In this document: positions 49,684 through 58,091 of the stretch, one piece after another
How the letters are laid out: every line of letters starts with the position of its first letter
Numbering within the stretch: position 1 is the first letter of the stretch
Assembly: GCA_964414815.1 (NCBI GenBank)
Contig: CAYPXY010000018.1
Coordinates: 13,340-77,339, forward strand
Reading direction: 5' to 3'
DNA: 64,000 nucleotides
DNA from: Mariniblastus sp964414815
Lineage (GTDB): Bacteria > Planctomycetota > Planctomycetia > Pirellulales > Pirellulaceae
Position numbers and translations under genes: made by a program
The notes under the pieces: model-generated
What the model saw: only the letters and a program-made list of their open reading frames with translations
Told to the model about the DNA's origin: nothing
Database searches by the model: none

Positions 49684-51515
49684 ACGTCTTCAAAATCGCC
49701 TGGCGAAGCATACAGCATCGGGGTTTCGGATCGTGGTTGACCATCACCAGCATGGCGCTGGGGATCATGATGGTGGTTTCGGTGTTGTCCATTCACGGAC
49801 TGGTGTCGCGGTCGTTCAAAGGCAACAACAGCTTTGGATACAACATGATCATCGGTGCTCGTGGCGGCGGGCTTCAACTGACGATGAACACGGTTTACTA
49901 CCTCAGCCAGGTCGTCGAAAATGTCCCCTACGAATACTATTTGGCGTTTTGTCCCAAAGAACAGCGCCAACGTGAACTGAAACATTCGGTCATGTGGAAA
50001 GCCTACGAGTTGCAGGCGAAATCGCGGGAGCTGGCCTCGATCGCGGGCGTGGGTGGAACCGGCCTGGCATCTGATTTCTCGCATCGGCTGGCCAATCTGG
50101 CTTTTGAACATCAGCAGCTCGGCGCGATGGATTTCGAACGCAATGGTCTTTACAGTAGCTATACGGATATAGCCGTGCCGCTGTGCATGGGAGACTTTTA
50201 CCATGACGTCGCAACGGGAGCCGCCTTTCGCTGCGTCGGGACGAATACCGATTTTCTGGACAAGCTGGTGCTCGATGTCGAAACCGAGCAGAAGTTTGAG
50301 TTCAGTGAGGGACGACCTTTCGAACACTTCAATGAGGAAAATGGATTCAATGAATGCGTGATTGGCGCCACGGTGGCTCAGCGCACCGGGCTGAAGATTG
50401 GTGACACGATCAAGCCAACGCATGGCGATCCCAATTCACAAAGCTCGCATGTTCATGACAATCCGTTCAAGATTGTGGGCATTCTGAAACGAACGGAAAC
50501 ACCGCATGATCGCGTGTTATTGTTGAACATGGAGGGATTCTTCTTGATGGACGGTCACACGAATCCGCTCAACGTGCGGCGGGTTCTGCCGACGTCTCGT
50601 GAAAACGATCAACCCTTGGTGGCCGAGGAAGAAGATTTTTTTGCGGACGAAGAGGATGAAGAAGACGGGGGTGAAACGTCCGAGGCTGTGGAGGAACATT
50701 CAGATGAAGAGTCTCGGGTGGTCGATGAAGGAGACGGTGGAGAGCACGGCCACAGCATGGAACCACAACAAGACGCCGATGAATACTTGGCGGACGAGGC
50801 GATGCTTGCGATTACTCCTCTGCCGATCGAGCAGCGTCAGGTCACTTCATTTCTGGTTCGAACAACCAAAAAGGATCCGTTTGGCGCCATCGCTATGTTC
50901 TTGACAGGGCAGATCAATCGCGAAGACGATCTGGAAACAACTTTGACCTGGTCGCCGTACCGGCCTGAACGAACCCAGAAGGCGGCTCAGGCTGTCAATC
51001 CGGTTGAGCAAGTGACGGCGCTGTTTCAATTGTTTGTCGATCCAATTCGATGGTTGTTGTTGGCGTTGACCTGTTTGATTTGCCTGGTGTCAGCGCTGAG
51101 CATTCTGGTCGGCATCTATAACAGCATGAGTCAGCGCCAACACGAAATCGCCGTGATTCGGGCACTGGGCGCGAGCCGTCAAAAGGTGATGACCATCATG
51201 TTGTGCGAAGCCGTATTGTTGGCGATGCTGGGCGGGTTGTTGGGCTGGTTTGCGGGGCACGCCCTCAATGGCGCGCTCAGCCCCTGGGTGGAATCGCAAA
51301 CGGGCGTCAAGATAGGATTTTTTGATCTGGCGCCTGGAATCGAACTGGGCGAACTGCCGGGTGGAGACAAACTGCCCGAGTTTTTAAGCTCGGGCCGAAC
51401 GATTTCATCCGAGTTGCTGATCATTCCGGGACTGATGTTGTTGGCCGTACTGGTCGGGATTTATCCGGCGATTTCCGCCTATCGCACGGATGTGTCGAAG
51501 GCGCTGGCGAAATGA
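49680..51515 (+). CDS. FtsX-like ABC transporter permease
   Basis: 611 aa. An N-terminal transmembrane helix (GFGSWLTITSMALGIMMVVS) is followed by a large periplasmic MacB_PCD-type domain. Residues about 310-365 are a strongly acidic stretch (EEEDFFADEEDEEDGG...). Three C-terminal membrane spans complete the FtsX core (LLLALTCLICLVSALSILVG, AVLLAMLGGLLGWFAGHALN, ELLIIPGLMLLAVLVGIYPA). The RALGASRQKV motif is the cytoplasmic coupling loop contacting the ATPase. It may export lipoproteins or peptides, or transmit force to periplasmic partners; substrate unknown. The acidic insert is unusual and may bind cations. Confidence 0.9.
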   Translation: MNVFKIAWRSIQHRGFGSWLTITSMALGIMMVVSVLSIHGLVSRSFKGNNSFGYNMIIGARGGGLQLTMNTVYYLSQVVENVPYEYYLAFCPKEQRQRELKHSVMWKAYELQAKSRELASIAGVGGTGLASDFSHRLANLAFEHQQLGAMDFERNGLYSSYTDIAVPLCMGDFYHDVATGAAFRCVGTNTDFLDKLVLDVETEQKFEFSEGRPFEHFNEENGFNECVIGATVAQRTGLKIGDTIKPTHGDPNSQSSHVHDNPFKIVGILKRTETPHDRVLLLNMEGFFLMDGHTNPLNVRRVLPTSRENDQPLVAEEEDFFADEEDEEDGGETSEAVEEHSDEESRVVDEGDGGEHGHSMEPQQDADEYLADEAMLAITPLPIEQRQVTSFLVRTTKKDPFGAIAMFLTGQINREDDLETTLTWSPYRPERTQKAAQAVNPVEQVTALFQLFVDPIRWLLLALTCLICLVSALSILVGIYNSMSQRQHEIAVIRALGASRQKVMTIMLCEAVLLAMLGGLLGWFAGHALNGALSPWVESQTGVKIGFFDLAPGIELGELPGGDKLPEFLSSGRTISSELLIIPGLMLLAVLVGIYPAISAYRTDVSKALAK

Positions 51516-51698
51516 GTACGCCTCCGCTAGCACTATTCGGGGCCAATGACGGCCAGATTTCCATTGTTTACAGGGGGGGCCGTGAATGGGCGCCTGATTT
51601 CCGAGTTTGCTCGTATCATTTTTGCTGGGCAGACGGTAGAATTTAGGGCGTCGTCCATGCGCCGCCGCATTCTTTGTACTTGACGAGAAGTTTCTTTT

Positions 51699-53507
51699 TT
51701 GGGTTGGAAGTTGTTTTCCTGTTTATTCAATCAGCGTTTCAGTGGAATTGGTTTCGCGCTCGTGCTTGCGATTGCGTGGGTGGCCCGCGTTGCGCCCGTG
51801 GCGAACGCGGAATCGGCCTACGTCTCGGCCCATGCCTGTCCGTTTTGTGCCGCGATCAATGCCACGTTTGCTCAGCAGATCGAAAAACATCAGATTACGG
51901 TCATTGCCAAGCTGATCGAACTGCCGCCGAAAGTCGATGAAGATTCGTTCGAATTTCCTAAAGGCCAGTTTGAAATTGTCCAGGTCATCAAGGGCGGTGA
52001 ATTCGTCTCGCCTGGAATGAAGTTCCGAACACAGCTTGTCGGTGTCTACAAGCTGGACGAGCAGTTTTTGATCATGGGAGTCGAACCGCCGGATGTACTC
52101 TGGAGCACGCCGATGAAAACATCCGATCGAATCAATGAATATCTGCTCAACAGTCAGAAACTACCGCCTGCGGGAGGGAAGCGGTTGACGTTCTTTCAGG
52201 ATTACTTCGAGGACGAAGAGTCGATTTTGGCGTTTGATGCCTATGATGAGTTTGCGATCGCGCCGTACGAAGATGTGTTGGCGATGAAAGACCAGATCAA
52301 GCGAGAGAAACTGGTCGAGTGGATTCGCGATCCAGAAATCCGAATTGACCGTCGTCGGTTGTACTTCACGATGCTGGGAGTCTGCGGGACGGAAAAAGAA
52401 ATTGAAATGCTGGAGGAGTTTATCCGCTCGGGTGATCCTCAGCAGCAGGCTGGCTTGGATGCCCTGGTCTCGGCTTATTTGACATTGAAAGGCGAATCCG
52501 GGGTCTCGCTGATTGAAGACACGTTTCTCAAGGGACAAGATCTTGAATCAAAGTTTGTTGAGACCAATGCCGTGATTTCGGCGCTGCGGTTTCACGGTAC
52601 GGAAGTTGAAATCATTCCCCGCAAACGAATTTCTCAGGCCGTTCGATTGGTACTGAAGTACCCGAATTGTGCCGACATTGTGATTCCCGATCTCGCGCGA
52701 TGGGAAGACTGGTCGGTGATGGACCGATTGGTAGAGATATTCAAGACTTGTGGGGACGATAGCTATGTCCGTGTACCGATTGCCAATTATCTGCAAGTTT
52801 GTCCGCTGCCCGAAGCCAAAGAACACTTGAAGGAGCTGGAGAAGATTGATCCTGAAGCCGTTCGGCGGGCAACCTTCTTTCTGGGCGGATTCATGGGAGA
52901 CGGACTGCCGGACGATGACGATGATGAAAGTGACAACGAGTCCAAGGAGAAATCATCGGATGAGGCAGAATCGACGGATTCAGCAATGTCGCCGGCCGAT
53001 GGCGAAATGGATCCGCAAAGCGTCCGATCTGCAAACCGTGGCCAGTACGTTTCGTCAAGCATTTTCAAAGATCCATTGACCTTCGTAGCCACGGGAACCG
53101 CTTTCCTGACGAGCGCTGGAAGTGACGGAAGCGATGGTCTTGCCCAAGCATGGGGTGATGAGCCAAAAGAAGAAAACTCCGATTCGGCCAATTCGGCCAG
53201 TGATTCGCAAAATCCGCCCGAACCGGACACCAGTGAGTTGTTCGGAGGAGGGATCGTGCTGAAAATTCCGCATGAAATTCCGCTTGAACCAGGCAAAACC
53301 GAAGTCAGAAGTTTTATTTCGAACCGAGCAGGCAGCAGCATCGTACCCATAGACACGGCATCGATTCAGGAGTCGGCTCCGGTTGCCATGGTTACTGGAA
53401 ACGATGTCACTTGGCTGATTATTTTCGTTCCAATCGCGTTTTCGTTAGCTATATTTATTCTGATCTGGTCAGTGGTTAACGGCTGGTTTGAACGGCTGAT
53501 TTACTGA
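51699..53507 (+). CDS. Hypothetical secreted/anchored protein with HEAT-like middle part
   Basis: 602 aa from a TTG at 51699. A signal segment (FALVLAIAWVARVAPVANA) is followed by a Cys pair (AHACPFCAAINATFAQQIEK). The middle portion is helical with repeated hydrophobic heptads (about residues 180-390), resembling HEAT repeats. A highly acidic, Ser/Asp-rich segment covers about 405-440 (DDDDDESDNESKEKSSDEAE). One transmembrane helix is at the C terminus (VTWLIIFVPIAFSLAIFILI). I do not recognise a family. Topology suggests a large periplasmic or extracellular domain anchored at the C terminus. Confidence 0.68.
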   Translation: MGWKLFSCLFNQRFSGIGFALVLAIAWVARVAPVANAESAYVSAHACPFCAAINATFAQQIEKHQITVIAKLIELPPKVDEDSFEFPKGQFEIVQVIKGGEFVSPGMKFRTQLVGVYKLDEQFLIMGVEPPDVLWSTPMKTSDRINEYLLNSQKLPPAGGKRLTFFQDYFEDEESILAFDAYDEFAIAPYEDVLAMKDQIKREKLVEWIRDPEIRIDRRRLYFTMLGVCGTEKEIEMLEEFIRSGDPQQQAGLDALVSAYLTLKGESGVSLIEDTFLKGQDLESKFVETNAVISALRFHGTEVEIIPRKRISQAVRLVLKYPNCADIVIPDLARWEDWSVMDRLVEIFKTCGDDSYVRVPIANYLQVCPLPEAKEHLKELEKIDPEAVRRATFFLGGFMGDGLPDDDDDESDNESKEKSSDEAESTDSAMSPADGEMDPQSVRSANRGQYVSSSIFKDPLTFVATGTAFLTSAGSDGSDGLAQAWGDEPKEENSDSANSASDSQNPPEPDTSELFGGGIVLKIPHEIPLEPGKTEVRSFISNRAGSSIVPIDTASIQESAPVAMVTGNDVTWLIIFVPIAFSLAIFILIWSVVNGWFERLIY

Positions 53508-53511
53508 CCGT

Positions 53512-53535
53512 GGAACGGAACTCATTCCGTTCTAC
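53512..53535. repeat. REP hairpin (GTAGAACGGAAT type)
   Basis: Read on the minus strand: GTAGAACGGAATGAGTTCCG followed by TTCC. Very similar to 31318-31341. It lies between two plus-strand genes. Confidence 0.85.
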
Positions 53536-53549
53536 AACACAATACACCC

Positions 53550-54248
53550 ATGAACTCACTCCTTCTCAAAGAACAAGCCACGCGACCGAATGAACCCGGT
53601 ACTGACATGGCGATCCCCGATTCCTATCGTGTCCTGAGTAAATCGGCCATTGCCAGTCTGGTGTTTGCGATTCTGGGATTGATCTCCTGGCTGCATGAAA
53701 TTTTTGTCGTCATCCCTGCGATCGGCATCGCGTTTGGTCTGGTTTCGTGGTTGGGATTTCGGCGATTTCCAGGAGAGCTGATCGGCAAGCCCGTGATGCG
53801 AGCCGGACTGACGCTTAGTCTGCTTTGCTTTTTCGTCAGTATTGCCAATCACATTTACGTCTACAACACGGAAGTACCTGAAAACCACACACGAATTTCA
53901 TTTGCGATGCTGAAGGAAAATCCTCGAAGGGGGCTGACGTATAATGAAAAAGCTCGAGAGCTTGATGGCAAGAAGGTTTTCGTCAAAGGCTATGTTCGAC
54001 CGGGCGACAAGAAGAAAAACCTCAAGCAGTTCATCCTCGTGGGTGATTTCGGAAGTTGTTGCTTCGGCGGAAATCCAAAAATTTCAGAAGTCATTGCCAT
54101 TGATGTTAAATCGGATAAAACGGTCAACTATGGCTATCGTTTGCGCCGAGTGACGGGGACTTTCCGGTTCATCGAGCAAGCCGCCATGACTTCCGAATCC
54201 GAAGTTCCACTGGTACACTATTTGATTGAAGCAGACGATGTGTATTAG
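53550..54248 (+). CDS. DUF3299-like protein with N-terminal membrane domain
   Basis: 232 aa. Three hydrophobic segments near the N terminus (AIASLVFAILGLISWLHEIF, IPAIGIAFGLVSWLGF, AGLTLSLLCFFVSIANHIYV) are followed by a soluble domain with GKKVFVKGYVRPGDKKKNLK and FILVGDFGSCCFGGNPKISE. The GYVRPG...F.L....CCFG motif matches the DUF3299 pattern. The Cys-Cys pair could bind metal. The adjacent gene (54365-55171) encodes a second protein with the same soluble domain, suggesting duplication. Confidence 0.75.
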   Translation: MNSLLLKEQATRPNEPGTDMAIPDSYRVLSKSAIASLVFAILGLISWLHEIFVVIPAIGIAFGLVSWLGFRRFPGELIGKPVMRAGLTLSLLCFFVSIANHIYVYNTEVPENHTRISFAMLKENPRRGLTYNEKARELDGKKVFVKGYVRPGDKKKNLKQFILVGDFGSCCFGGNPKISEVIAIDVKSDKTVNYGYRLRRVTGTFRFIEQAAMTSESEVPLVHYLIEADDVY

Positions 54249-54279
54249 TCGAGTGGCTTTTCAAATAAGGATTCATATA

Positions 54280-54393
54280 AGGCGACCGGCAGATAGAAAC
54301 GTACCCTAGTGTAGGCGAGTCGCTCCGCGACTCGCAACCGAGCGACTGGGAAACACAATACTGCTTGGGTAAACTTTTACCTGCCGGTCGCCT
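54280..54393. mobile_element. MITE-like element, repeat family 3 copy 1 (114 bp, REP core)
   Basis: The ends are near-perfect inverted repeats (AGGCGACCGGCAG ... CTGCCGGTCGCCT). A GTAG-headed REP hairpin with stem GCGAGTCGC/GCGACTCGC lies at 54311-54335 in the centre. It differs from copy 2 at 62098-62211 at five of 114 positions. The downstream gene's open frame begins within its right end. Confidence 0.9.
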
Positions 54394-55171
54394 AAGGAGA
54401 GACGTTCTGAAACTAAACCTGGATTCCAATCGATGTCGGTCGTGGTGTAAAGAACGGCCAACCATCAACCGTCCCGAGCCGTCTCCAGGGAGAAGCGGCA
54501 GGTTCCTGGCAAGCTGGCATTGCGTTTTGATAGCCCTGTGGCTGACCCTTTCTTCAACTTGTACTGCTCAGGACAAATCAGTAGGTGACACGAATCCGCC
54601 GACCACGAGTGGGACCCAATCCGGTGGTGATTCCTCTCAAACGGGTTCTTCAGAACAGGCTGTCGATCAAGCCAATGACGATGATCAGGTAAAACGGCCG
54701 ATCGTTCGGCGACCTACGGCTCCCACCGAAGCCAGCAAACTTGCAGATCGCCCCCCCAAGCCGAAATTTTTGCAAGAGAATAAAGCGGCTAAAAACGGCA
54801 AGACGCTGGATTTGACATTCGATGATCTGGCCTTCGAGATGAAGCCGGACGAAAAGTTCGACTGGTCGATGATCACAGACGAGATTCTCAGCTACGACGG
54901 CCAGAAAATTACGCTCCGCGGTTTTATTAAGCCTTCGTTTTCGCAGAAGAAAATCAAACAGTTTGTTTTCGTTCGCGACAATCAGGAGTGCTGTTTTGGC
55001 CCCGGTGCCGCCTTGTTTGATTGCGTACTGGTGAAAATGGCTGAAGGTAAGGAAACGGACTACACGGTTCGCCCTGTAACCATCGAAGGAGAGTTCTATC
55101 TCCGGAAGTGGGAAGGGCCAGATAAAAATGTCTGGGCGATTTACCGAATGAAAAATTGCCAAGTGAAGTAA
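54365..55171 (+). CDS. DUF3299-like secreted protein, paralogue of the upstream gene
   Basis: 269 codons from TTG at 54365, which lies inside the MITE (54280-54393); the true start is uncertain. AAGGAGA at 54395-54401 suggests initiation at a following non-ATG codon such as CTG at 54408 (GTTCTGAAACT). An export segment (ASWHCVLIALWLTLSSTCTA) is followed by a Thr/Ser/Gln-rich linker and the DUF3299-like domain: GQKITLRGFIKPSFSQKKIK and FVFVRDNQECCFGPG, with the same Cys pair as the neighbour. It is probably the exported version of the upstream membrane protein. N-terminal truncation by the element is possible. Confidence 0.72.
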   Translation: MGKLLPAGRLRRDVLKLNLDSNRCRSWCKERPTINRPEPSPGRSGRFLASWHCVLIALWLTLSSTCTAQDKSVGDTNPPTTSGTQSGGDSSQTGSSEQAVDQANDDDQVKRPIVRRPTAPTEASKLADRPPKPKFLQENKAAKNGKTLDLTFDDLAFEMKPDEKFDWSMITDEILSYDGQKITLRGFIKPSFSQKKIKQFVFVRDNQECCFGPGAALFDCVLVKMAEGKETDYTVRPVTIEGEFYLRKWEGPDKNVWAIYRMKNCQVK

Positions 55172-55189
55172 CCCATTAAAAGAAAATCG

Positions 55190-56542
55190 ATGAAATCTAC
55201 GCTTTGCACCTCGCACGTTTACAGAATCATCGCGGCGATCCGCAACCCGATGATCTCCTTGTCGGTATTGATGTGCCTCTCGCTTAGTTCGCCGCTCGTC
55301 GGCAACGAGTGGACGATTTCAGTGGGAGGAAATGCTTTTCGCACCGCTCCGGAACCCGGCGGTCGGGGCGTAGGGCGGGATGGAACATTGGCTTGGAGTA
55401 GCTCCGATGATGTTTACTCAGTGTTCTTTTATGTCGATCGCCCGGCTCAGTTGAAATTGGAGCTTGAAGCCAGTGTTACCGAGGGCGATTCAAAGCTGCA
55501 GGTCCAGGTTGGGCAGCAGTCTTTTGAGGTCGCGATCAGTGGCTCTGAATTTGAAGCCCGTTCCGTGGGCCAGATCGACGTTGCCGAAGCGGGCTATGTC
55601 CGGGTGGATCTGCGAGGACTGGAACGACAAGGCCGAACCTACGCACAGATTCGCCAACTGAGGGCCAAATCGGATACGCCGGAGTTAAAGCTGGACTACG
55701 TCAAGTCCAACGAAGGAAACATGTTCTATTGGGGACGTCGTGGTCCTTCCGTCCACTTGCGGTATCAGGTGCCTCGCGATGTTCAGCTGGAATACGCTTA
55801 TAGTGAGATCACGGTGCCGGTGGGAGAAGACCCGATCGGGTCCTACTACATGGCAAACGGATTTGGTGAAGGCTACTTTGGCATGCAGGTCAACAGTTCG
55901 AGCGAACGTCGTGTCCTGTTCTCGGTGTGGAGTCCGTTTCGCACCGATAATCCTCGTGATATTCCAGCTGATCAACGAATCGAAGCGCTGGCTCGCGGCC
56001 CCGAGGTCCACCTCGGTGAATTTGGCAATGAGGGTTCCGGCGGTCAAAGCTATCTGATTTATCCTTGGAAGGCGGGACGTACCTATCGTTTTCTCACTCG
56101 TGTCGCACCCGACGGGCAGGGAAGCACGGTTTATACTTCCTGGTTTGGTGACAAAGAAGCCAATGAGTGGCGGCTGATCGCCAGTTTTCGTCGTCCCCAA
56201 ACCGATACCTGGCTCAAAGGATTCCATTCATTCCTGGAGAGCTTCAGTCCGAACTATGGACACATCCATCGCCGCGGAAATCACGGAAATGTTTGGGTGC
56301 GAGATACTGGCGGCCAGTGGCATGAATGCACCAGCGCGCGTTTCTCGGTGGATGCAACCGGTGGTGGTCGCCATCGAGTCGATTTTGCCGGCGGTTCAGA
56401 CGGTGGTGTGTTCTATTTACGAAACTGCGGTTTCTTCTCCGAGACCGGCAAGCCAGGCGAGTCGTTTACCCGTTCCTCAACGTCGGACCAGCGTCCTGAC
56501 ATCGATTTCGAAAACCTGCCGAAAGAGATTACGGGCGGTTAG
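55190..56542 (+). CDS. DUF3472 domain protein, secreted
   Basis: 450 aa. The ATG at 55190 follows AGAAA. A signal peptide (IRNPMISLSVLMCLSLSSPL) is followed by a beta-rich domain (residues about 30-160, DUF5077-like) with carbohydrate-binding style motifs. DUF3472 covers about 180-420: YSEITVPVGEDPIGSYYMAN, GFGEGYFGMQVNSSSERRVL, GNEGSGGQSYLIYPWKAGRT and ASFRRPQTDTWLKGFHSFLE. The function is unknown but the fold suggests ligand or polysaccharide binding at the cell surface. Its 3' end overlaps the convergent Nudix gene by 14 bp. Confidence 0.9.
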   Translation: MKSTLCTSHVYRIIAAIRNPMISLSVLMCLSLSSPLVGNEWTISVGGNAFRTAPEPGGRGVGRDGTLAWSSSDDVYSVFFYVDRPAQLKLELEASVTEGDSKLQVQVGQQSFEVAISGSEFEARSVGQIDVAEAGYVRVDLRGLERQGRTYAQIRQLRAKSDTPELKLDYVKSNEGNMFYWGRRGPSVHLRYQVPRDVQLEYAYSEITVPVGEDPIGSYYMANGFGEGYFGMQVNSSSERRVLFSVWSPFRTDNPRDIPADQRIEALARGPEVHLGEFGNEGSGGQSYLIYPWKAGRTYRFLTRVAPDGQGSTVYTSWFGDKEANEWRLIASFRRPQTDTWLKGFHSFLESFSPNYGHIHRRGNHGNVWVRDTGGQWHECTSARFSVDATGGGRHRVDFAGGSDGGVFYLRNCGFFSETGKPGESFTRSSTSDQRPDIDFENLPKEITGG

Positions 56543-56981
56543 CAAGATTCTCGGTCTCACTTTCTTTCCAGAACCGGTCCACTTCTGCCAGCAGAGGATT
56601 GATGGTTTTTTCTTGAATGTTGTGGGGCGGATTCCATGGGAACCATTCGTAGCCCAGATGCTCCTCCAGCTTGATTTCCACGGGCTTGACCAATTCTGCA
56701 AGATAGATAATCAATGTCTTTCTCAGCTCCCCAGTTTGGCCGTATCGCTTGCCCGGAACTTTGTATTTTTGTTTATACTTGAAACCGGTGACTCGCTGGA
56801 CGTCGTCGGAGCGGATGCCGGTTTCCTCGAACAGCTCCCGAAACGCGGCTTCCACTTTGGTTTCGCCAGAATCGACATGGCCTTTCGGCAAGTCCCATCG
56901 CTCTGCGTGTTTCATCAGCAAGAACGACAACTCCGGTTCGCGGCGGTAAATGAGAAAGCCGCATGATCTTATTTTTGCCAT
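56529..56981 (-). CDS. Nudix hydrolase
   Basis: 150 aa from the ATG at 56981; the frame runs upstream without a supported start. The Nudix box GHVDSGETKVEAAFRELFEE followed by TGI is complete (Gly, Arg and three Glu positions). The N-terminal CGFLIYRREPELSFLLMKHA and WDLPKGH resemble diadenosine tetraphosphatase-type members. It hydrolyses nucleoside diphosphate-linked compounds. Its stop overlaps the DUF3472 gene end by 14 bp. It is divergent from the cobalamin adenosyltransferase gene. Confidence 0.9.
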   Translation of the reverse strand: MAKIRSCGFLIYRREPELSFLLMKHAERWDLPKGHVDSGETKVEAAFRELFEETGIRSDDVQRVTGFKYKQKYKVPGKRYGQTGELRKTLIIYLAELVKPVEIKLEEHLGYEWFPWNPPHNIQEKTINPLLAEVDRFWKESETENLANRP

Positions 56982-57086
56982 CGGTCCGATCCGTGAGTTA
57001 AATGAGTATGATTCCTGGATACAGGATGACAAGATTTTAGCGGCGAGGGTGATTTTGAATAGAGCAGTCCTTGGAGGGAACGTACG

Positions 57087-57662
57087 TTGAAGATCTACAC
57101 AAAAACAGGTGACACAGGACAGACTGGACTGTTGGGCGGGATTCGGGTCAGCAAGTCCCATCAGGCGATTCAAGTTTGCGGGGAGCTGGACGAAGCCAGT
57201 TCGCTGATTGGGATTGCGCTCAGTTTCGGCTTGCTGGCAGACGTTTCGCTCCAGCTTCAGCAGATCCAGAACGACTTGTTTGATTTGGGTAGTCGCGTTG
57301 CGGCCTGCCAGTCAACGACATCGCGGGCAGCCCGTTTTCCGGTTTCACGAAGTGAGCAACTGGAACGCTGGATCGACGATCTGCAAACGACGGTTCCCGA
57401 GCTAAAGGAGTTTATTCTTCCCGGTGGAATGACGGGGGGTGCATTTCTTCATTTTGCCCGGGCGGTTTGTCGCCGCGCGGAGCGGTCATTGGTGGTGTTG
57501 ATGGAGCAACTGAGTGGCGGCGGTCAATCGGCAGATGCGAGTTTGCCAATGTCGGTCGAATTGGTCTATCTCAATCGATTGAGCGATTTGCTGTTTGTGC
57601 AGGCACGATGGGTCAATCACCACGCAGGAGCCAGCGAGACCAAATGGAAGGTCACCGTCTGA
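57087..57662 (+). CDS. Cob(I)yrinic acid a,c-diamide adenosyltransferase (PduO/CobA2 type)
   Basis: 191 aa from TTG at 57087 with GGAGG at 57075-57079. The ATP-binding N terminus is TKTGDTGQTGLLGG, and the conserved GELDEASSLIGI motif contacts the nucleotide. CRRAERSLV and YLNRLSDLLFVQARW form the trimer core. It transfers the adenosyl group to cob(I)alamin in vitamin B12 assimilation or recycling. It is divergent from the Nudix gene and precedes glnB on the same strand after 82 bp, but glnB has its own promoter. Confidence 0.9.
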   Translation: MKIYTKTGDTGQTGLLGGIRVSKSHQAIQVCGELDEASSLIGIALSFGLLADVSLQLQQIQNDLFDLGSRVAACQSTTSRAARFPVSRSEQLERWIDDLQTTVPELKEFILPGGMTGGAFLHFARAVCRRAERSLVVLMEQLSGGGQSADASLPMSVELVYLNRLSDLLFVQARWVNHHAGASETKWKVTV

Positions 57663-57673
57663 CCACCAACGGA

Positions 57674-57702
57674 TGACTTTCATGCCGAAATCCGGTACAA
57701 TG
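57674..57702 (+). promoter_or_regulatory. Probable sigma-70 promoter of glnB
   Basis: ATGACT (57674-57679) and TACAAT (57697-57702) are separated by exactly 17 bp; the start codon of glnB is 43 bp downstream. Four of six bases match TTGACA and five of six match TATAAT. Confidence 0.55.
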
Positions 57703-57744
57703 CCGAATACTTAAAAACAAAAGAAACCTTTAGAAAAAGATCCC

Positions 57745-58083
57745 ATGAAAAAAATCGAAGCAATCATTCGGCACTTCAAACTCGACGACATCAAGAATGC
57801 GATGCACGATGTCGGTGTGGCAGGAATGACGATCACCGAAGTCAAGGGTTTCGGCCGCCAGAAAGGCCATACGGAAATGTATCGCGGCAATGAATACGCC
57901 ATTGATTTTGTCCCGAAAATCAAGGTCGAGGTCGTGGTGCCAAACGATCTTGTATCCAAGGTGGTCGAAGCCATTATCACCAAGGCACAGACGGGTCAGA
58001 TGGGTGACGGGAAGATTTTTATCTCGGCGCTCGAAGAAGTGATTCGGATTCGAACCGGAGAAACTGGCGCTGACGCGGTTTAG
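57745..58083 (+). CDS. glnB: Nitrogen regulatory protein P-II
   Basis: 112 aa, the exact length of P-II proteins. The T-loop (KGFGRQKGHTEMYRGNEYAI) carries Tyr51, the uridylylation site. The ATP-binding B-loop TGQMGDGKIF and the C-terminal RIRTGE are intact. P-II trimers sense 2-oxoglutarate and ATP/ADP and control glutamine synthetase and other nitrogen enzymes. The gene encoding its modifier GlnD starts 8 bp downstream. A sigma-70-like promoter lies 43 bp upstream. Confidence 0.96.
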   Translation: MKKIEAIIRHFKLDDIKNAMHDVGVAGMTITEVKGFGRQKGHTEMYRGNEYAIDFVPKIKVEVVVPNDLVSKVVEAIITKAQTGQMGDGKIFISALEEVIRIRTGETGADAV

Positions 58084-58091
58084 CCTCGGTC

